A stretch of DNA of 64,000 nucleotides from Streptomyces sp. PCS3-D2 (GTDB lineage: Bacteria > Actinomycetota > Actinomycetes > Streptomycetales > Streptomycetaceae), in the NCBI RefSeq assembly GCF_000612545.2, contig NZ_CP097800.1, positions 4,278,501-4,342,500 of the forward strand. Direction: 5' to 3'. Below, piece by piece: positions 23,663-32,641 of this stretch. The position numbers and the translations under genes are program-made. Every line of letters begins with the position of its first letter. Position 1 is the stretch's first letter. Below the pieces are notes generated by a model. That model was given only the letters and a program-made list of their open reading frames with translations. It did not search any database and was not told the DNA's origin.

Positions 23663-25216
23663 CTACGCGTATCGCTCGCGCAGCTTGTACTTCAGGACCT
23701 TGCGCAGGGCCTCGTTGCGGGGGAGGGCTTCCAGGAGCTCCAGTTGTTCGGGGAGTTTGTGGGGGGACAGGCCTTCGGCGCGGAGGTACGACGTGACCTG
23801 GGGGAGGGTCAGGGGAGGCGCTCCCTCGGGCTGTTCGACGACCGCGCAGACGCGTTCGCCCCGGCTCTGGTCCGGGAGGCCGATGACCGCCACGTCCGCG
23901 ACGCCCGGGAGGCGGTGGAGGAGGTCCTCGATCTCCTTGGCGGAGATGTTCTCGCCCTTGCGGATGATGACGTCCTTGCTGCGGCCGGTGAGGACGAGGT
24001 AGCCCTCCTGAGTGAGGTGGCCGAGGTCGCCGGTGATCAGGTAGCCGTCGGGGTCGAAGGCTTCGGCGGACTGGCCACCGTCCAGGTAGCCCTGGCAGAC
24101 CGCCTCGCCGCGCAGTCGCACCTCGCCGTCGGTGTTCGGAGGCAGCGGGGTGCCGTCCGGGGTGGTGATGCGGATGGACATGCCCTCCGGGGGCCGCCCC
24201 TCCGTGGTGGCGAGGTGCTCGGGGGTGTCGTCGGGGGCGCCCATGGTGATCATGGGGACTTCGGTCATGCCGTAGCCATGGGTGAGCTGGCAGCCCAGTT
24301 CGCGGACCACGGCGTGGTAGATCTCCGGCGGTTTGGGGGCGCCGCCGCCCGCGAGGAGGCGGAGGGTCGGGATGAGGGGGACGTCCGGGTCCTTGCGCTG
24401 CTCGGTGAGGAACATCGAGTAGAAGGCGGTCGATCCGCCGGCCACGGTGACCCCGTGGCGGCGGTAGCCGTCGAGGGCGTCCGGCATGGCGAACTTCTCG
24501 AAGAGGACCGCGGGAAAGCCGTAGAGCAACAGCATCACGGTGTAGTCCGGTCCGGCGATGTGCGCGAAGGGGAAGGCCATCGAACCGACGTCGGACGGGG
24601 TCAGGTGCAGGGAGTGCGCGAGGCAGGAGCCGCCCGCGATGAGGGAGCGGTCGGTGTGCAGGACGCCCTTGGGGTCGGAGGTGGTGCCGGAGGTCCAGTA
24701 GATCCAGCGGACGTCGGTGCCGGTGGCGGGCGGTGGGGGCAGTACGTCCGGGTCGCCGTCCGGGAGGGAGTCGTAGGCGTCGAAGACGCCGCGGGCGCCG
24801 AGTCGCCGGGCCATGGCGGGGTAGTCGTGGCCGCGCCACACACCGGGTGTCGCGAAGAAGCCCGCCTTGGACTCGCGCAGCGCGAAGCCGACCTCGCGGT
24901 CCCGGTAGAAGGGGATGACCGGCGTCTGGACGGCGCCGATCCGGGCCAGGGCGACGGTGAGCAGCACGGTCTCGATGCGGGTGGGGAGCTGCCAGGCGAC
25001 GACGGTGCCGGGGCGTACTCCCATGTCGTGGAGGCCCGCGGCGACGCGCTCGGCGCGGTCGCGCAGTTCTCCGAAGGTGAGCGTGCGGTCGGCTGCGGGG
25101 TCCTCGGCCGCTTCGATGAGGACGGTGGTGTCCGGGGTGAGTGCGGCCCTGCGGGTGACGAGCTCCCACAGGGTGCGGGAGCGGCTCAGTTCTGTCGCGG
25201 TCGCGGTGTCCGTCAT
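23663..25216 (-). CDS. Acyl-CoA synthetase (AMP-forming, cyclohexanecarboxylate-CoA ligase-like)
   Basis: The 517-residue class I adenylate-forming enzyme activates a carboxylic acid to its CoA thioester. The P-loop reads YWTSGTTSDPKG (usual TSGTTGxPKG, so one Gly is Ser). It has HGYGMTEVP, the ATP-contact GYLITGDLGHLTQEGYLVLTGRSKDVIIRKGENI, and a C-terminal Lys-rich end where the catalytic A10 lysine lies (EALRKVLKYKLRE). Two palindromic operators (25240-25254 and 25318-25332) lie in its divergent promoter region, so it probably belongs to the TetR-controlled catabolic set. The acid substrate is unknown; branched or alicyclic acids are favoured by context. Confidence 0.88.
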   Translation of the reverse strand: MTDTATATELSRSRTLWELVTRRAALTPDTTVLIEAAEDPAADRTLTFGELRDRAERVAAGLHDMGVRPGTVVAWQLPTRIETVLLTVALARIGAVQTPVIPFYRDREVGFALRESKAGFFATPGVWRGHDYPAMARRLGARGVFDAYDSLPDGDPDVLPPPPATGTDVRWIYWTSGTTSDPKGVLHTDRSLIAGGSCLAHSLHLTPSDVGSMAFPFAHIAGPDYTVMLLLYGFPAVLFEKFAMPDALDGYRRHGVTVAGGSTAFYSMFLTEQRKDPDVPLIPTLRLLAGGGAPKPPEIYHAVVRELGCQLTHGYGMTEVPMITMGAPDDTPEHLATTEGRPPEGMSIRITTPDGTPLPPNTDGEVRLRGEAVCQGYLDGGQSAEAFDPDGYLITGDLGHLTQEGYLVLTGRSKDVIIRKGENISAKEIEDLLHRLPGVADVAVIGLPDQSRGERVCAVVEQPEGAPPLTLPQVTSYLRAEGLSPHKLPEQLELLEALPRNEALRKVLKYKLRERYA

Positions 25217-25239
25217 CCCGGACCTCCCCCTCGCTGTAG

Positions 25240-25254
25240 CTGACGGTTAGTCAG
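25240..25254. promoter_or_regulatory. Operator A of the CTGACG-N3-CGTCAG family
   Basis: CTGACGGTTAGTCAG lies 24 bases upstream of the acyl-CoA synthetase start codon. It differs from the perfect palindrome at one base. Confidence 0.75.
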
Positions 25255-25317
25255 ATCAAGCGCAGAGCGTAGAGCGCGTGCGCTTGTCGGTCCAGGGGTG
25301 GCGGGGCTAGCTTGTTT

Positions 25318-25332
25318 CTGACGATCCATCAG
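25318..25332. promoter_or_regulatory. Operator B of the CTGACG-N3-CGTCAG family
   Basis: CTGACGATCCATCAG lies 57 bases before the amidohydrolase ATG in the same divergent region as operator A. One position of the right arm differs. Confidence 0.65.
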
Positions 25333-25389
25333 ATCGCTTGGACCGGCCCCCTCGGACCGGCCTCGGACCGGCACCGGATTGGGGAGCCC

Positions 25390-26634
25390 ATGGAACTTCC
25401 TCGGATCATCAGCGTCGACGACCACGTGATCGAGCCCGCGCACCTGTTCGACGTCTGGCTGCCCGCGAAGTACCGTGACCGCGGCCCCAAGGCGCTCACG
25501 GCCGGCATCGGCGAGCTCCAGTACACGGGCGGCAAGTACGTGATCTCCATGGACCCGGACGGCCCGCCGACCGACTGGTGGATCTACGAGGACCTGAAGT
25601 TCCCGTACAAGCGCAACATCGCCGCCGTCGGCTTCGACCGCGACGACATGACCCTGGAGGGGATCACCCGTGAGGAGATGCGCCAGGGGTGCTGGGACCC
25701 CAAGGCGCGCCTCGCCGACATGGACCTCAACCACGTCGAGGCCTCCCTGTGCTTCCCGACCTTCCCGCGCTTCTGCGGGCAGACCTTCGCCGAGGCGCAC
25801 GACAAGGAGGTGGCCCTCGCCTGCGTGCGCGCCTACAACGACTGGATGGTCGAGGAGTGGTGCGGCGACAGCGGCGGCCGGCTGATCCCGCTGTGCATCG
25901 TCCCGCTGTGGGACATCGACCTGGCGGTGGCCGAGGTCCGGCGCAACGCCGCCCGCGGGGTGCGCGCCGTGACCTTCTCCGAGATACCGACCTACCTGGG
26001 GCTTCCGTCGATCCACTCCGGCTACTGGGACCCCTTCTTCGCGGCCTGCCAGGAGACCGGGACGGTGGTCAACATGCACATCGGGTCCAGTTCGCAGATG
26101 CCCGCCGCCTCCCCGGACGCGCCGCCCGCCGTCCAGGCCTCGCTCAGCTTCAACAACGCGATGGCCTCGATGATGGACTTCCTCTTCAGCGGCGTGCTGG
26201 TGACGTTCCCGAGGCTCAAGCTGGCCTACAGCGAGGGGCAGATGGGTTGGATCCCGTACGCCCTGGAACGTGCGGACGACGTGTGGCGGGAGCACCGGGC
26301 GTGGGGCGGGGTGCGCGACCTGATTCCCGAGCCGCCGTCGACGTACTACTACCGGCAGATGTTCTGCTGCTTCTTCCGCGACAAGCACGGCATCGCCTCG
26401 CTCGACGTCGTCGGCCGCGACAACGCGACCTTCGAGACCGACTACCCGCACGTCGACTCGACCTTCCCGCACACCAAGGAGGTCGCCCTGGACCACGTGC
26501 GGGGGCTGGACGAGGAGACCGTCTACAAGCTGATGCGCGGCAACGCCATCCGCATGCTCGACCTCGACCTGGACCGCGGCGCGGACCGCAACCTCGACCG
26601 CAGTCGGAACACGGGCGGGAACACGGTCCGCTGA
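25390..26634 (+). CDS. Amidohydrolase (PF04909 family), copy 1
   Basis: The 414-residue TIM-barrel metal-dependent hydrolase starts MELPRIISVDDHVIEP, where the DDH segment corresponds to the N-terminal metal site. Other family features are LADMDLNHVEASLCFPTFPRFCGQTF, AYNDWMVEEWC, VVNMHIGSSSQMP (barrel His), and FETDYPHVDSTFPH (distal His/Asp). Relatives decarboxylate or hydrolyse cyclic intermediates in catabolic clusters. It is clearly paralogous to the protein at 62603-63835. The stop and the next start share one base (TGATG), so it is coupled to the acyl-CoA dehydrogenase. Operator B precedes it. Confidence 0.87.
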   Translation: MELPRIISVDDHVIEPAHLFDVWLPAKYRDRGPKALTAGIGELQYTGGKYVISMDPDGPPTDWWIYEDLKFPYKRNIAAVGFDRDDMTLEGITREEMRQGCWDPKARLADMDLNHVEASLCFPTFPRFCGQTFAEAHDKEVALACVRAYNDWMVEEWCGDSGGRLIPLCIVPLWDIDLAVAEVRRNAARGVRAVTFSEIPTYLGLPSIHSGYWDPFFAACQETGTVVNMHIGSSSQMPAASPDAPPAVQASLSFNNAMASMMDFLFSGVLVTFPRLKLAYSEGQMGWIPYALERADDVWREHRAWGGVRDLIPEPPSTYYYRQMFCCFFRDKHGIASLDVVGRDNATFETDYPHVDSTFPHTKEVALDHVRGLDEETVYKLMRGNAIRMLDLDLDRGADRNLDRSRNTGGNTVR

Positions 26635-27788
26635 TGGACCTGACCTACACCGACGAGGAGCAGGACTTCCGGGCGCGTCTGCGCGCGTGGCTCCTCAAGG
26701 CCCTGCCCGAGCTGCCCGCCAGGCCGTCCCCCGACGACTGGCCCGGCCGGCGCGCCTACGACCTGGGCTGGCAGCGCAGGCTGTACGAGGCCGGGTACGC
26801 CGGACTGCACTGGCCGGTGGACGCGGGCGGCCGCGGCGCCACCCCGACCCAGCACCTGATCTTCCTGGAGGAGACGGAGCGGGCCGGGGCCCCGTATGTG
26901 GGCGCGAACTTCGTCGGTCTGCTGCACGCCGGCCCGACGGTCGCCGCAGAGGGGACGGCGGAGCAGCGGGCGCGCTGGCTGCCGCCCGTCCTGCGCGGCG
27001 AGGAGGTGTGGTGCCAGGGCTTCAGCGAGCCGGACGCGGGCTCCGACCTGGCCGCCCTGCGCACGCGCGCGGTCCGCGACGGTGACGACTACGTGATCAG
27101 CGGCTCGAAGATCTGGACCTCGCACGCGGAGGTCGCCGACTGGTGCGAGCTGCTCGTGCGCACGGATCCCGGGGCGCCCAAGCACCGGGGGATCTCCTGG
27201 CTGGCCATGCCGATGGACGCGCCGGGGGTGACGGTACGGCCGTTGCGCACGCTCGCCGGATCCACCGAGTTCGCCGAGGTCTTCCTCGACGAGGTGCGCG
27301 TCCCGGTGGCCAACCGGGTGGGCGCGGAGAACGACGGCTGGCGGGTCACCATGGTCACGCTGTCCTTCGAGCGGGGCACCGCATTCGTCGGCGAGGTCGT
27401 CGCGTGCCGCCGGACCCTGCGCGAACTGGCCCGGACGGCGAAGGCGAACGGTCGTTGGGACGACCCGGTGCTGCGGCGCCGACTGGGCCGGCTGCACGGC
27501 GAGTTCGGCGCGCTGTGGCGGCTGACCCAGTGGAACGTCAGCGAGTCGGAGCGCTCCGGCGGGGTGCCGGGCGTTGGAGGGTCGGTCTTCAAGCTCGCCT
27601 ACTCGCACGCCCGCCAGGATCTGTACGACGTGGCGGCCGAGGTGCTGGGGGCTTCGGCGCTGTCCCTGGACGAGGAGTGGGTGCAGGGCCGGCTCTCCGG
27701 CCTCTCGTACACGATCGCGGCGGGCACCTCGCAGATCCAGCGGAACATCGTCGCCGAGCGGATCCTCGGCCTCCCGAAGGGCCGGTGA
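26634..27788 (+). CDS. Acyl-CoA dehydrogenase, large-type subunit of a pair
   Basis: The 384-residue flavoprotein has WCQGFSEPDAGSDLAALRTRA (FAD and substrate contacts) and the C-terminal helix bundle ending in GTSQIQRNIVAERILGLPKG. Where medium-chain enzymes carry the catalytic Glu (EGTSQIQ), this protein has Ala (AAGTSQIQ). Its stop overlaps the start of a second, 303-residue dehydrogenase (GTGA). Tandem overlapping pairs like this form heterotetramers (FadE28-FadE29 type) in steroid catabolism of mycobacteria and rhodococci. I infer an alpha2-beta2 enzyme acting on a bulky or side-chain acyl-CoA. Confidence 0.9.
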   Translation: MDLTYTDEEQDFRARLRAWLLKALPELPARPSPDDWPGRRAYDLGWQRRLYEAGYAGLHWPVDAGGRGATPTQHLIFLEETERAGAPYVGANFVGLLHAGPTVAAEGTAEQRARWLPPVLRGEEVWCQGFSEPDAGSDLAALRTRAVRDGDDYVISGSKIWTSHAEVADWCELLVRTDPGAPKHRGISWLAMPMDAPGVTVRPLRTLAGSTEFAEVFLDEVRVPVANRVGAENDGWRVTMVTLSFERGTAFVGEVVACRRTLRELARTAKANGRWDDPVLRRRLGRLHGEFGALWRLTQWNVSESERSGGVPGVGGSVFKLAYSHARQDLYDVAAEVLGASALSLDEEWVQGRLSGLSYTIAAGTSQIQRNIVAERILGLPKGR

Positions 27789-28696
27789 GGGGCGTGGACT
27801 TCCAGCCGACGCAGGACCAGAGGGACCTGAGGTCGGGCGTACGAGCCCTGCTGGAGGGCCGGTACGGCCGCCGGGAGCTGCGGGCGGCGGTGGAGGCGGG
27901 CGCGGCCGTGGACCGCGGGCTGTGGCGCGAGCTGGGGGAGGCGGGCCTCTTCGCGCTGCGGCTGGCGGAGTCCGAGGGCGGAGTGGGGCTGGCGCTGCCG
28001 GAGGCGGTGATCGCCTTCGAGGAGGCCGGGCGGGCCCTGGTGCCGGGGCCGCTGGTGGCGACGCACTTGGCGGCCGGGGTGGTGCCGGGGGCCGCGGCGG
28101 GAACGGCCGTGGTGACCGCGTTCGACCTGGGCGGGGACCTGGTGGCGTACCTGGGCGAGGCGGACGCGGTGCTGGGGGCGGCCGCGCTCCCGGAGGGTGA
28201 GCCGGTGCGGGCGGTGGACCCGCTGACGCCGTTGCACCGGGTGGTGCGACCGGACGGCGTCCACCTGGACGCGTACGTGCCGCAGGGGGCGCTGCTGACG
28301 GCCGCGCTCCAGGTCGGGAGCGCGCTGCGGACGCTGGAGCTGGCAGTGCGGTACGCGGGGGAGCGCGAGCAGTTCGGGCAGCCCGTCGGGGCGTTCCAGG
28401 CGGTCAAGCACCTGTGCGCGCAGATGCTGGTGCGGGCGGAGGTGGCCCGTACGGCGGTGTACGCGGCGGCCGTGACCGGGGACCGGGGGGAGGCGGCGGG
28501 CGCGAAGCTGCTCGCGGACGGGGCGGCCGTGCGCAACGCACGGGACTGTCTGCAGGTGCACGGGGGGATGGGCTTCACCTGGGAGGCGGACGTGCACCTG
28601 CATCTGAAGCGGGCCTGGGTGCGGGCCGAGCAGTGGCGGACGGCGGCGGAGGCGGAGGAGCTGCTGGCGGAGGAGCTGCTGGATTCGGCGGGCTGA
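27785..28696 (+). CDS. Acyl-CoA dehydrogenase, small subunit of the pair
   Basis: The 303-residue protein is shorter than a classic dehydrogenase. It keeps the N-terminal helical domain (FQPTQDQRDLRSGVRALLEGRYG), a reduced middle domain and a C-terminal domain with REQFGQPVGAFQAVKHLCAQM and LQVHGGMGFTWEADVHLHLKRAW, typical of FadE27/FadE29-like partner subunits. The first GTG overlaps the stop of the large subunit. An in-frame GTG three codons later is an alternative. It probably completes the FAD site across the subunit interface. Confidence 0.87.
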   Translation: MRGVDFQPTQDQRDLRSGVRALLEGRYGRRELRAAVEAGAAVDRGLWRELGEAGLFALRLAESEGGVGLALPEAVIAFEEAGRALVPGPLVATHLAAGVVPGAAAGTAVVTAFDLGGDLVAYLGEADAVLGAAALPEGEPVRAVDPLTPLHRVVRPDGVHLDAYVPQGALLTAALQVGSALRTLELAVRYAGEREQFGQPVGAFQAVKHLCAQMLVRAEVARTAVYAAAVTGDRGEAAGAKLLADGAAVRNARDCLQVHGGMGFTWEADVHLHLKRAWVRAEQWRTAAEAEELLAEELLDSAG

Positions 28697-29097
28697 CCGA
28701 CGGGATGGCCAGGGGGTGACCGGCGGGGTGATCGGCGGGGTGACCGGCCGGGGGAGCGGCGGTGTGTGGCGTGTGACGGGTGGGTCGAGAGGGGCACGGG
28801 AGCAACGACGCGGGACGCATGTCCGATTACAGAGAGTTGATATCGGTTTGTGTCCTTCGCCCACCCCGTTACGGCCCGGAGTCGGGCGGCTGCTCCGGTA
28901 CGCTCCGACGAATGCGAGCGGTTGAGCGGCGTGAGCGTCGCACAGTATGCATCACGCCCACTCCTTCGCGCGTGAATATGCCCGAAGCGCTTGTTGTGGT
29001 GACTGTAGGTCAACCATGCTGCTACGGAAGGGGGTCACGTTCGGTGATCCCGTCCTGTCGCGAGGCGAAGTGTCCGCCGGTTCGGATGGTGTGAGCG
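28697..29097. other. Intergenic region (401 bp), no supported gene
   Basis: It begins with short G/T-rich tandem sequence (GGCGGGGTGA-type repeats around 28717-28750). It then becomes less G+C-rich than its surroundings (28825-29030), which suggests a promoter region for the ATPase gene at 29098. A 104-residue frame crosses it but has no family look. No CTGACG palindrome is present. Confidence 0.5.
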
Positions 29098-29586
29098 GTG
29101 CAGGTGCTTCAGGTTCAGCTGGAAGTAGGTGTGGATCCGGCCGAAGTCGGCCGGGCCCGACGGTGGGCGCGGTCCCGGCTCGCGGGGTCGGGCATAGGGG
29201 ATGACGAACCGCTCGCCGAGACGCTGATCCTGCTGATCTCCGAGCTGGTCACGAACGCCGTCGTGCACACGGGCTGTCCGGCCGTGCTGCGCATGCTGTT
29301 CGGGGGGCCGGGGGTGCGGGTCGAGGTGGCCGACGCCAGCGACCGGGCGCCGGCCCGCCGGCAGGCATGCGGCGAGGACACGGGCGGGCGCGGCCTGGAG
29401 CTGGTGGACGGACTCGCGGACCGGTGGGGTTGGCAACGCGAGGGTGCCGGCAAGCGGATCTGGTGCGAGGTCGACCGCTGCCACAAGGAGGAGGCGGACG
29501 CCGCGACGAGCAGTGCGTCGGACGAAGCCTCCTGCCGCCCTGCCGAAGTTCACACTCCGGGGCGGGAACCGCGCGTGTACCTCTAA
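29098..29586 (+). CDS. Serine-kinase-type anti-sigma/ATP-binding protein (HATPase, RsbW/SpoIIAB-like)
   Basis: The 162-residue protein has a single histidine-kinase-like ATPase domain. The N-box region is LLISELVTNAVVHTG (Glu and Asn), with VRVEVADASD and GGRGLELVDGLADRWGW as G1/G2 loops. This is the family of anti-sigma kinases abundant in Streptomyces. No anti-anti-sigma or sigma partner is adjacent. The GTG start gives MQVLQVQLEVGVDPAEVGRARRWARSRL, the usual N-terminus. It is a core gene interrupting the catabolic modules and has no operator copy. Confidence 0.87.
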   Translation: MQVLQVQLEVGVDPAEVGRARRWARSRLAGSGIGDDEPLAETLILLISELVTNAVVHTGCPAVLRMLFGGPGVRVEVADASDRAPARRQACGEDTGGRGLELVDGLADRWGWQREGAGKRIWCEVDRCHKEEADAATSSASDEASCRPAEVHTPGREPRVYL

Positions 29587-29806
29587 CGAGGTGTTGACGG
29601 TTCGTCACCCGTTGATCACCCTGGTGTCGAGCGATTCGACGCGAGGGGACGCCAAGGACACGCCTTGACGAGTGCGGGTCGCCGGGTGGCGGCTGCCGTG
29701 CCGTGCTCGGGGCGTGCATGCGCGCCGCCGCCACCCGCAGTACACCGCGGCGCGCGCCGCGGCCCGGCGATCCGGGTGGCGGAGTGCGGCGGCGCCGGGT
29801 CGGAGC

Positions 29807-30526
29807 TCAGCCGTCGGTGCAGATCACGTCGTAGGGGCGGCCCACGGCGATGGTCAGCCGGATGGGGTTCGTGGTGCCGGAGGGGCACTCCTCCTTCGTC
29901 TCGACCAGGCCGAGCACCTTCTGCGCGCCCGAGCTGCCGCAGGGGACCTCCTTCGCCTGGGAGGTCACGCAGTCGCCCTTGACGAGCTGGCCGCCGCCGG
30001 CTCCCGCGTCGCCGGGGTGGTCGTTGGACAGGTTGCGGCCGCAGACGGTGTTGGTGGGGATGCCGCTCGACGCGCCGCCGTTGTAGGAGATGCTCACCTC
30101 GATCATCACGTCGGTGCCCGGCGGGCACTGGATGGAGCCCGGCAGGAAGCTGGCGTCCTTGATGTCGATGGCCTTGAAGGAGGCTCCGGAGTCGGAGCAG
30201 CCGGTCCGCTTGTACGCGTCGGCGCCCTTGGAGGGGTCGGGGCCGCCGCAGTCGCCGACCTTCCAGGCGCCGGAGGTGTCGGAGGAGGACTCGGGGGAGC
30301 CGGGGTCCTTGGCGGTGGGCTTGGCGGAGGGCGACGCGGACGCGGACACCGAACCGGACGGCTTGCCGTCGTCCTCGCGCAGCACCTTGGAGGCGCCGTA
30401 GGCGCCGCCGACGACCAGGGCGAGGACGAGGAAGACGACGAACTTGTTGCTCCCGCGCCGCTGCGGGGCCCCCGGGGTGAAGGGCGGCGGCTGTGGGGGT
30501 GGGGGCGCCTGGTACGGGTTGGACAT
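29807..30526 (-). CDS. Single-pass membrane protein, LppU-like
   Basis: The 239-residue protein has a Pro-rich cytoplasmic N-terminus (MSNPYQAPPPPQPPPFTPG), one transmembrane helix (NKFVVFLVLALVVGGAYGASKVL, about residues 27-49) and a Ser/Pro-rich linker. The extracytoplasmic domain is Cys-rich (VGDCGGPD, TGCSDSG, IQCPPGTD, CGRNL, CVTSQ, VPCGSS, EECPSG, VICTDG) and likely disulfide-bonded. It resembles the LppU/SCO3897 type, as does the protein at 57195-57983. Function unknown. The ATG follows GGAGAAGCAC. Confidence 0.72.
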   Translation of the reverse strand: MSNPYQAPPPPQPPPFTPGAPQRRGSNKFVVFLVLALVVGGAYGASKVLREDDGKPSGSVSASASPSAKPTAKDPGSPESSSDTSGAWKVGDCGGPDPSKGADAYKRTGCSDSGASFKAIDIKDASFLPGSIQCPPGTDVMIEVSISYNGGASSGIPTNTVCGRNLSNDHPGDAGAGGGQLVKGDCVTSQAKEVPCGSSGAQKVLGLVETKEECPSGTTNPIRLTIAVGRPYDVICTDG

Positions 30527-30672
30527 GTGCTTCTCCAGCGCTGGGGGTGGTGAGGAGCGGGGGGTGACGCGAGAACGGTGACGCGTCATGGACACAACAT
30601 GGTTCCCATCCGGTGCGGGCCCCGGCCGCCGGGTGCTCCCGCCCTCGCCCCCGCCCCCTGCGCGGACGCGTC

Positions 30673-31599
30673 TCAGAGGACGGCCACCGGGGCCACCGGG
30701 GTGCCGGTGCCGCCGACGAACGGCTCCGCCATGGCGGACAGGAGGAAGGCGTACCGGCCTTCTTCCGCACAGGCCGTGGACAACCCCTCCAGGTTCCAGT
30801 TCTGGCCCTGGTGCATGCCCATCTCCACCAGGTCCAGGGCGTGGACCGGCAGCCACAGATTCTCGATCTCCGGCGGGAAGATCTCGAAGGTCAGGGTGTC
30901 GTTCGCGACGGCCGCCACGTCCCGCGCGTGGAACCACTCGGGTGTGCGGACGGACAGCCCGGGGGACGGGAAGCCGTAGCCGTGCTTGTCGCCCGCCAGG
31001 TAGACCTGGATCTGGCCGGTGCGCACCAGGACGATGTCGCCGGGGCGGACGGCGACCCGGCCGAACTCCTCGGCCTCCGCCAGGTCCGCCGGGGTCACCG
31101 CGTGGCCGCCCGGCAGCCGGTCGAGGCCCTTGGCGCGGGCCACGTCCAGGAGCACCCCGCGCGAGACGATGGGGGCGGCCTTGTCGATGCCGCTGAACTC
31201 GGCCCGCCCGTGCGCCGTGATGGTGCCCGCCAGGCGGCCGTTGTAGATCCGGCCCGAGTGCGAGACGTGGGTGAGGGCGTCCCAGTGGGTGCCCGCCTGG
31301 AGGCCCATGCTGACGGCGTCGTCGCTGCACGCCACCGTGCCCGGTCCGAAGAGCTCCTGGTTGATCTGCACCATGGTGTGCAGCGGGTTGATCCGACCGG
31401 GGATCATGCCGACCTGGACCCCGTCCTCCTTCAGGGGCAGTGCGAGGGGGATGCGGAGGCCGCTGCGGATCTCCGCGGCCGCGCGCCGCACGACGTCGCC
31501 GGTGATCAGGTTCAGGGTGCCGGTCTCGTCGTCGGCGCCCCAGCGACCCCAGTTGTTGACGCGCTTGGCGATGTCGTGGAACTCGGCGGGCAGGGTCAT
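30673..31599 (-). CDS. Cyclase family protein (PF04199, kynurenine formamidase-like)
   Basis: The 308-residue metal-dependent hydrolase fold carries the family motif GLQAGTHWDALTHVSHSGRIYNG (about residues 95-117), whose His/Asp residues bind the metal. Other family segments are RGVLLDVARAKG and GDIVLVRTGQ. Members hydrolyse cyclic or amide bonds in aromatic and alicyclic degradation. The ATG at 31599 has AAGGAG 12 bases upstream, a rather long spacing. It faces the SDR operon, and operator C lies between the two starts, so both are likely co-regulated. Confidence 0.85.
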   Translation of the reverse strand: MTLPAEFHDIAKRVNNWGRWGADDETGTLNLITGDVVRRAAAEIRSGLRIPLALPLKEDGVQVGMIPGRINPLHTMVQINQELFGPGTVACSDDAVSMGLQAGTHWDALTHVSHSGRIYNGRLAGTITAHGRAEFSGIDKAAPIVSRGVLLDVARAKGLDRLPGGHAVTPADLAEAEEFGRVAVRPGDIVLVRTGQIQVYLAGDKHGYGFPSPGLSVRTPEWFHARDVAAVANDTLTFEIFPPEIENLWLPVHALDLVEMGMHQGQNWNLEGLSTACAEEGRYAFLLSAMAEPFVGGTGTPVAPVAVL

Positions 31600-31670
31600 G
31601 GGCTTCGACAGCTCCTTGGGTGAATGCGGCAACGAGGTCTTGTGCACGTGCATCCGGCTACCCATAGAAT

Positions 31671-31685
31671 CTAACGGTCCGTCAG
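31671..31685. promoter_or_regulatory. Operator C of the CTGACG-N3-CGTCAG family
   Basis: CTAACGGTCCGTCAG lies between the divergent cyclase and SDR genes, 22 bases before the SDR GTG. One base of the left arm differs. Confidence 0.75.
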
Positions 31686-31707
31686 AAAACGCGGGAAGGG
31701 GCCGGGC

Positions 31708-32628
31708 GTGGGGAAGTTCTTGGCAGGCAGGGTCGTCGCCGTCACCGGCGCCGGCCGGGGCATCGGGCGGGCCGTGGCACTCGCCGCGGCCGCCGAGGGC
31801 GCCAAGGTCGTCGTCAACGACTACGGCGTCGGCATCGAGGGCGTAGAGCCCACCAGCGAGATAGCCGACGGCGTCGTCAAGGAGATCCTCGCCGCCGGCG
31901 GGGAGGCCGTCGCGGTCGCCGACGACATCTCGACCATGGCGGGCGGCCAGCGCGTCGTCGACACCGCTCTCGCGCGGTACGGGCGCCTCGACGGGGTCGC
32001 CTGCGTCGCCGGCATCCTGCGCGAACGGATGCTGTTCAACATGAGCGAGGAGGAGTGGGACCCGGTTCTCGCCACCCACCTCAAGGGCACCTTCACCGTC
32101 TTCCGCGCCGCCTCCGCCGTCATGCGCCGCCAGGGATCGGGCACCCTGATCGGCTTCACCAGCGGCAACCACCAGGGCTCGGTCGCCCAGGCCAACTACA
32201 GCGCCGCCAAGGGCGGGATCATCTCCCTCGTCCGCTCCGCGGCCCTGGGCCTGGCCAAGTACGGGGTCACCGCCAACGCGGTCGCGCCCGTCGCCCGCAC
32301 CCGCATGTCCGCGAACGTCCCCATGGAGCTCAAGGAGATCGGCGAGCCCGAGGACGTCGCGGCGCTGGTCACCTACCTGCTCTCCGACAAGGCCGTCGCC
32401 ATCGGCGGTGAGCGGATCACCGGGCAGGTCTACACGATCGCCGGCCCGAAGATCGCCGTCTGGGCGCAGCCGCGCGAGCTGCGCGCCGGATACGCCGAAG
32501 GCTCCTGGACCCCGGAGAAGATCGCTGACTTCCTGCCCGGGACGGTCGGCACGGACCCCATGCCGATGCTGGCGCAGCTCGACGCCATGGCCAAAGCGGC
32601 ATCCGCCAAGGACCGTCCCAACGCCTGA
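31708..32628 (+). CDS. Short-chain dehydrogenase/reductase
   Basis: The 306-residue SDR has the NAD(P)-binding motif TGAGRGIG (residues about 12-19), an Asn-containing NAG-like segment (CVAGILRERML), the catalytic Ser in FTSGNHQGS and YSAAKGG with Tyr and Lys. The sequence EGVEPTSEIADGVVKEILAAGG resembles the N-terminal dehydrogenase unit of bacterial multifunctional enzymes, so 3-hydroxyacyl-CoA dehydrogenase activity is likely. It starts an operon with a dehydrogenase and an alcohol dehydrogenase, and operator C is directly upstream. Confidence 0.88.
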   Translation: MGKFLAGRVVAVTGAGRGIGRAVALAAAAEGAKVVVNDYGVGIEGVEPTSEIADGVVKEILAAGGEAVAVADDISTMAGGQRVVDTALARYGRLDGVACVAGILRERMLFNMSEEEWDPVLATHLKGTFTVFRAASAVMRRQGSGTLIGFTSGNHQGSVAQANYSAAKGGIISLVRSAALGLAKYGVTANAVAPVARTRMSANVPMELKEIGEPEDVAALVTYLLSDKAVAIGGERITGQVYTIAGPKIAVWAQPRELRAGYAEGSWTPEKIADFLPGTVGTDPMPMLAQLDAMAKAASAKDRPNA

Positions 32629-32641
32629 CGGGGGGCGCGGC

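Noticed and set aside
22299-25169. A 956-codon minus-strand frame
   Set aside because: It lies antisense to the anti-sigma gene and in a shadow frame of the acyl-CoA synthetase; composition is His/Pro/Arg-rich with no family features.
28780-29094. 104-codon frame before the ATPase gene
   Set aside because: No ribosome binding site or recognisable sequence, and the region has promoter-like lower G+C.
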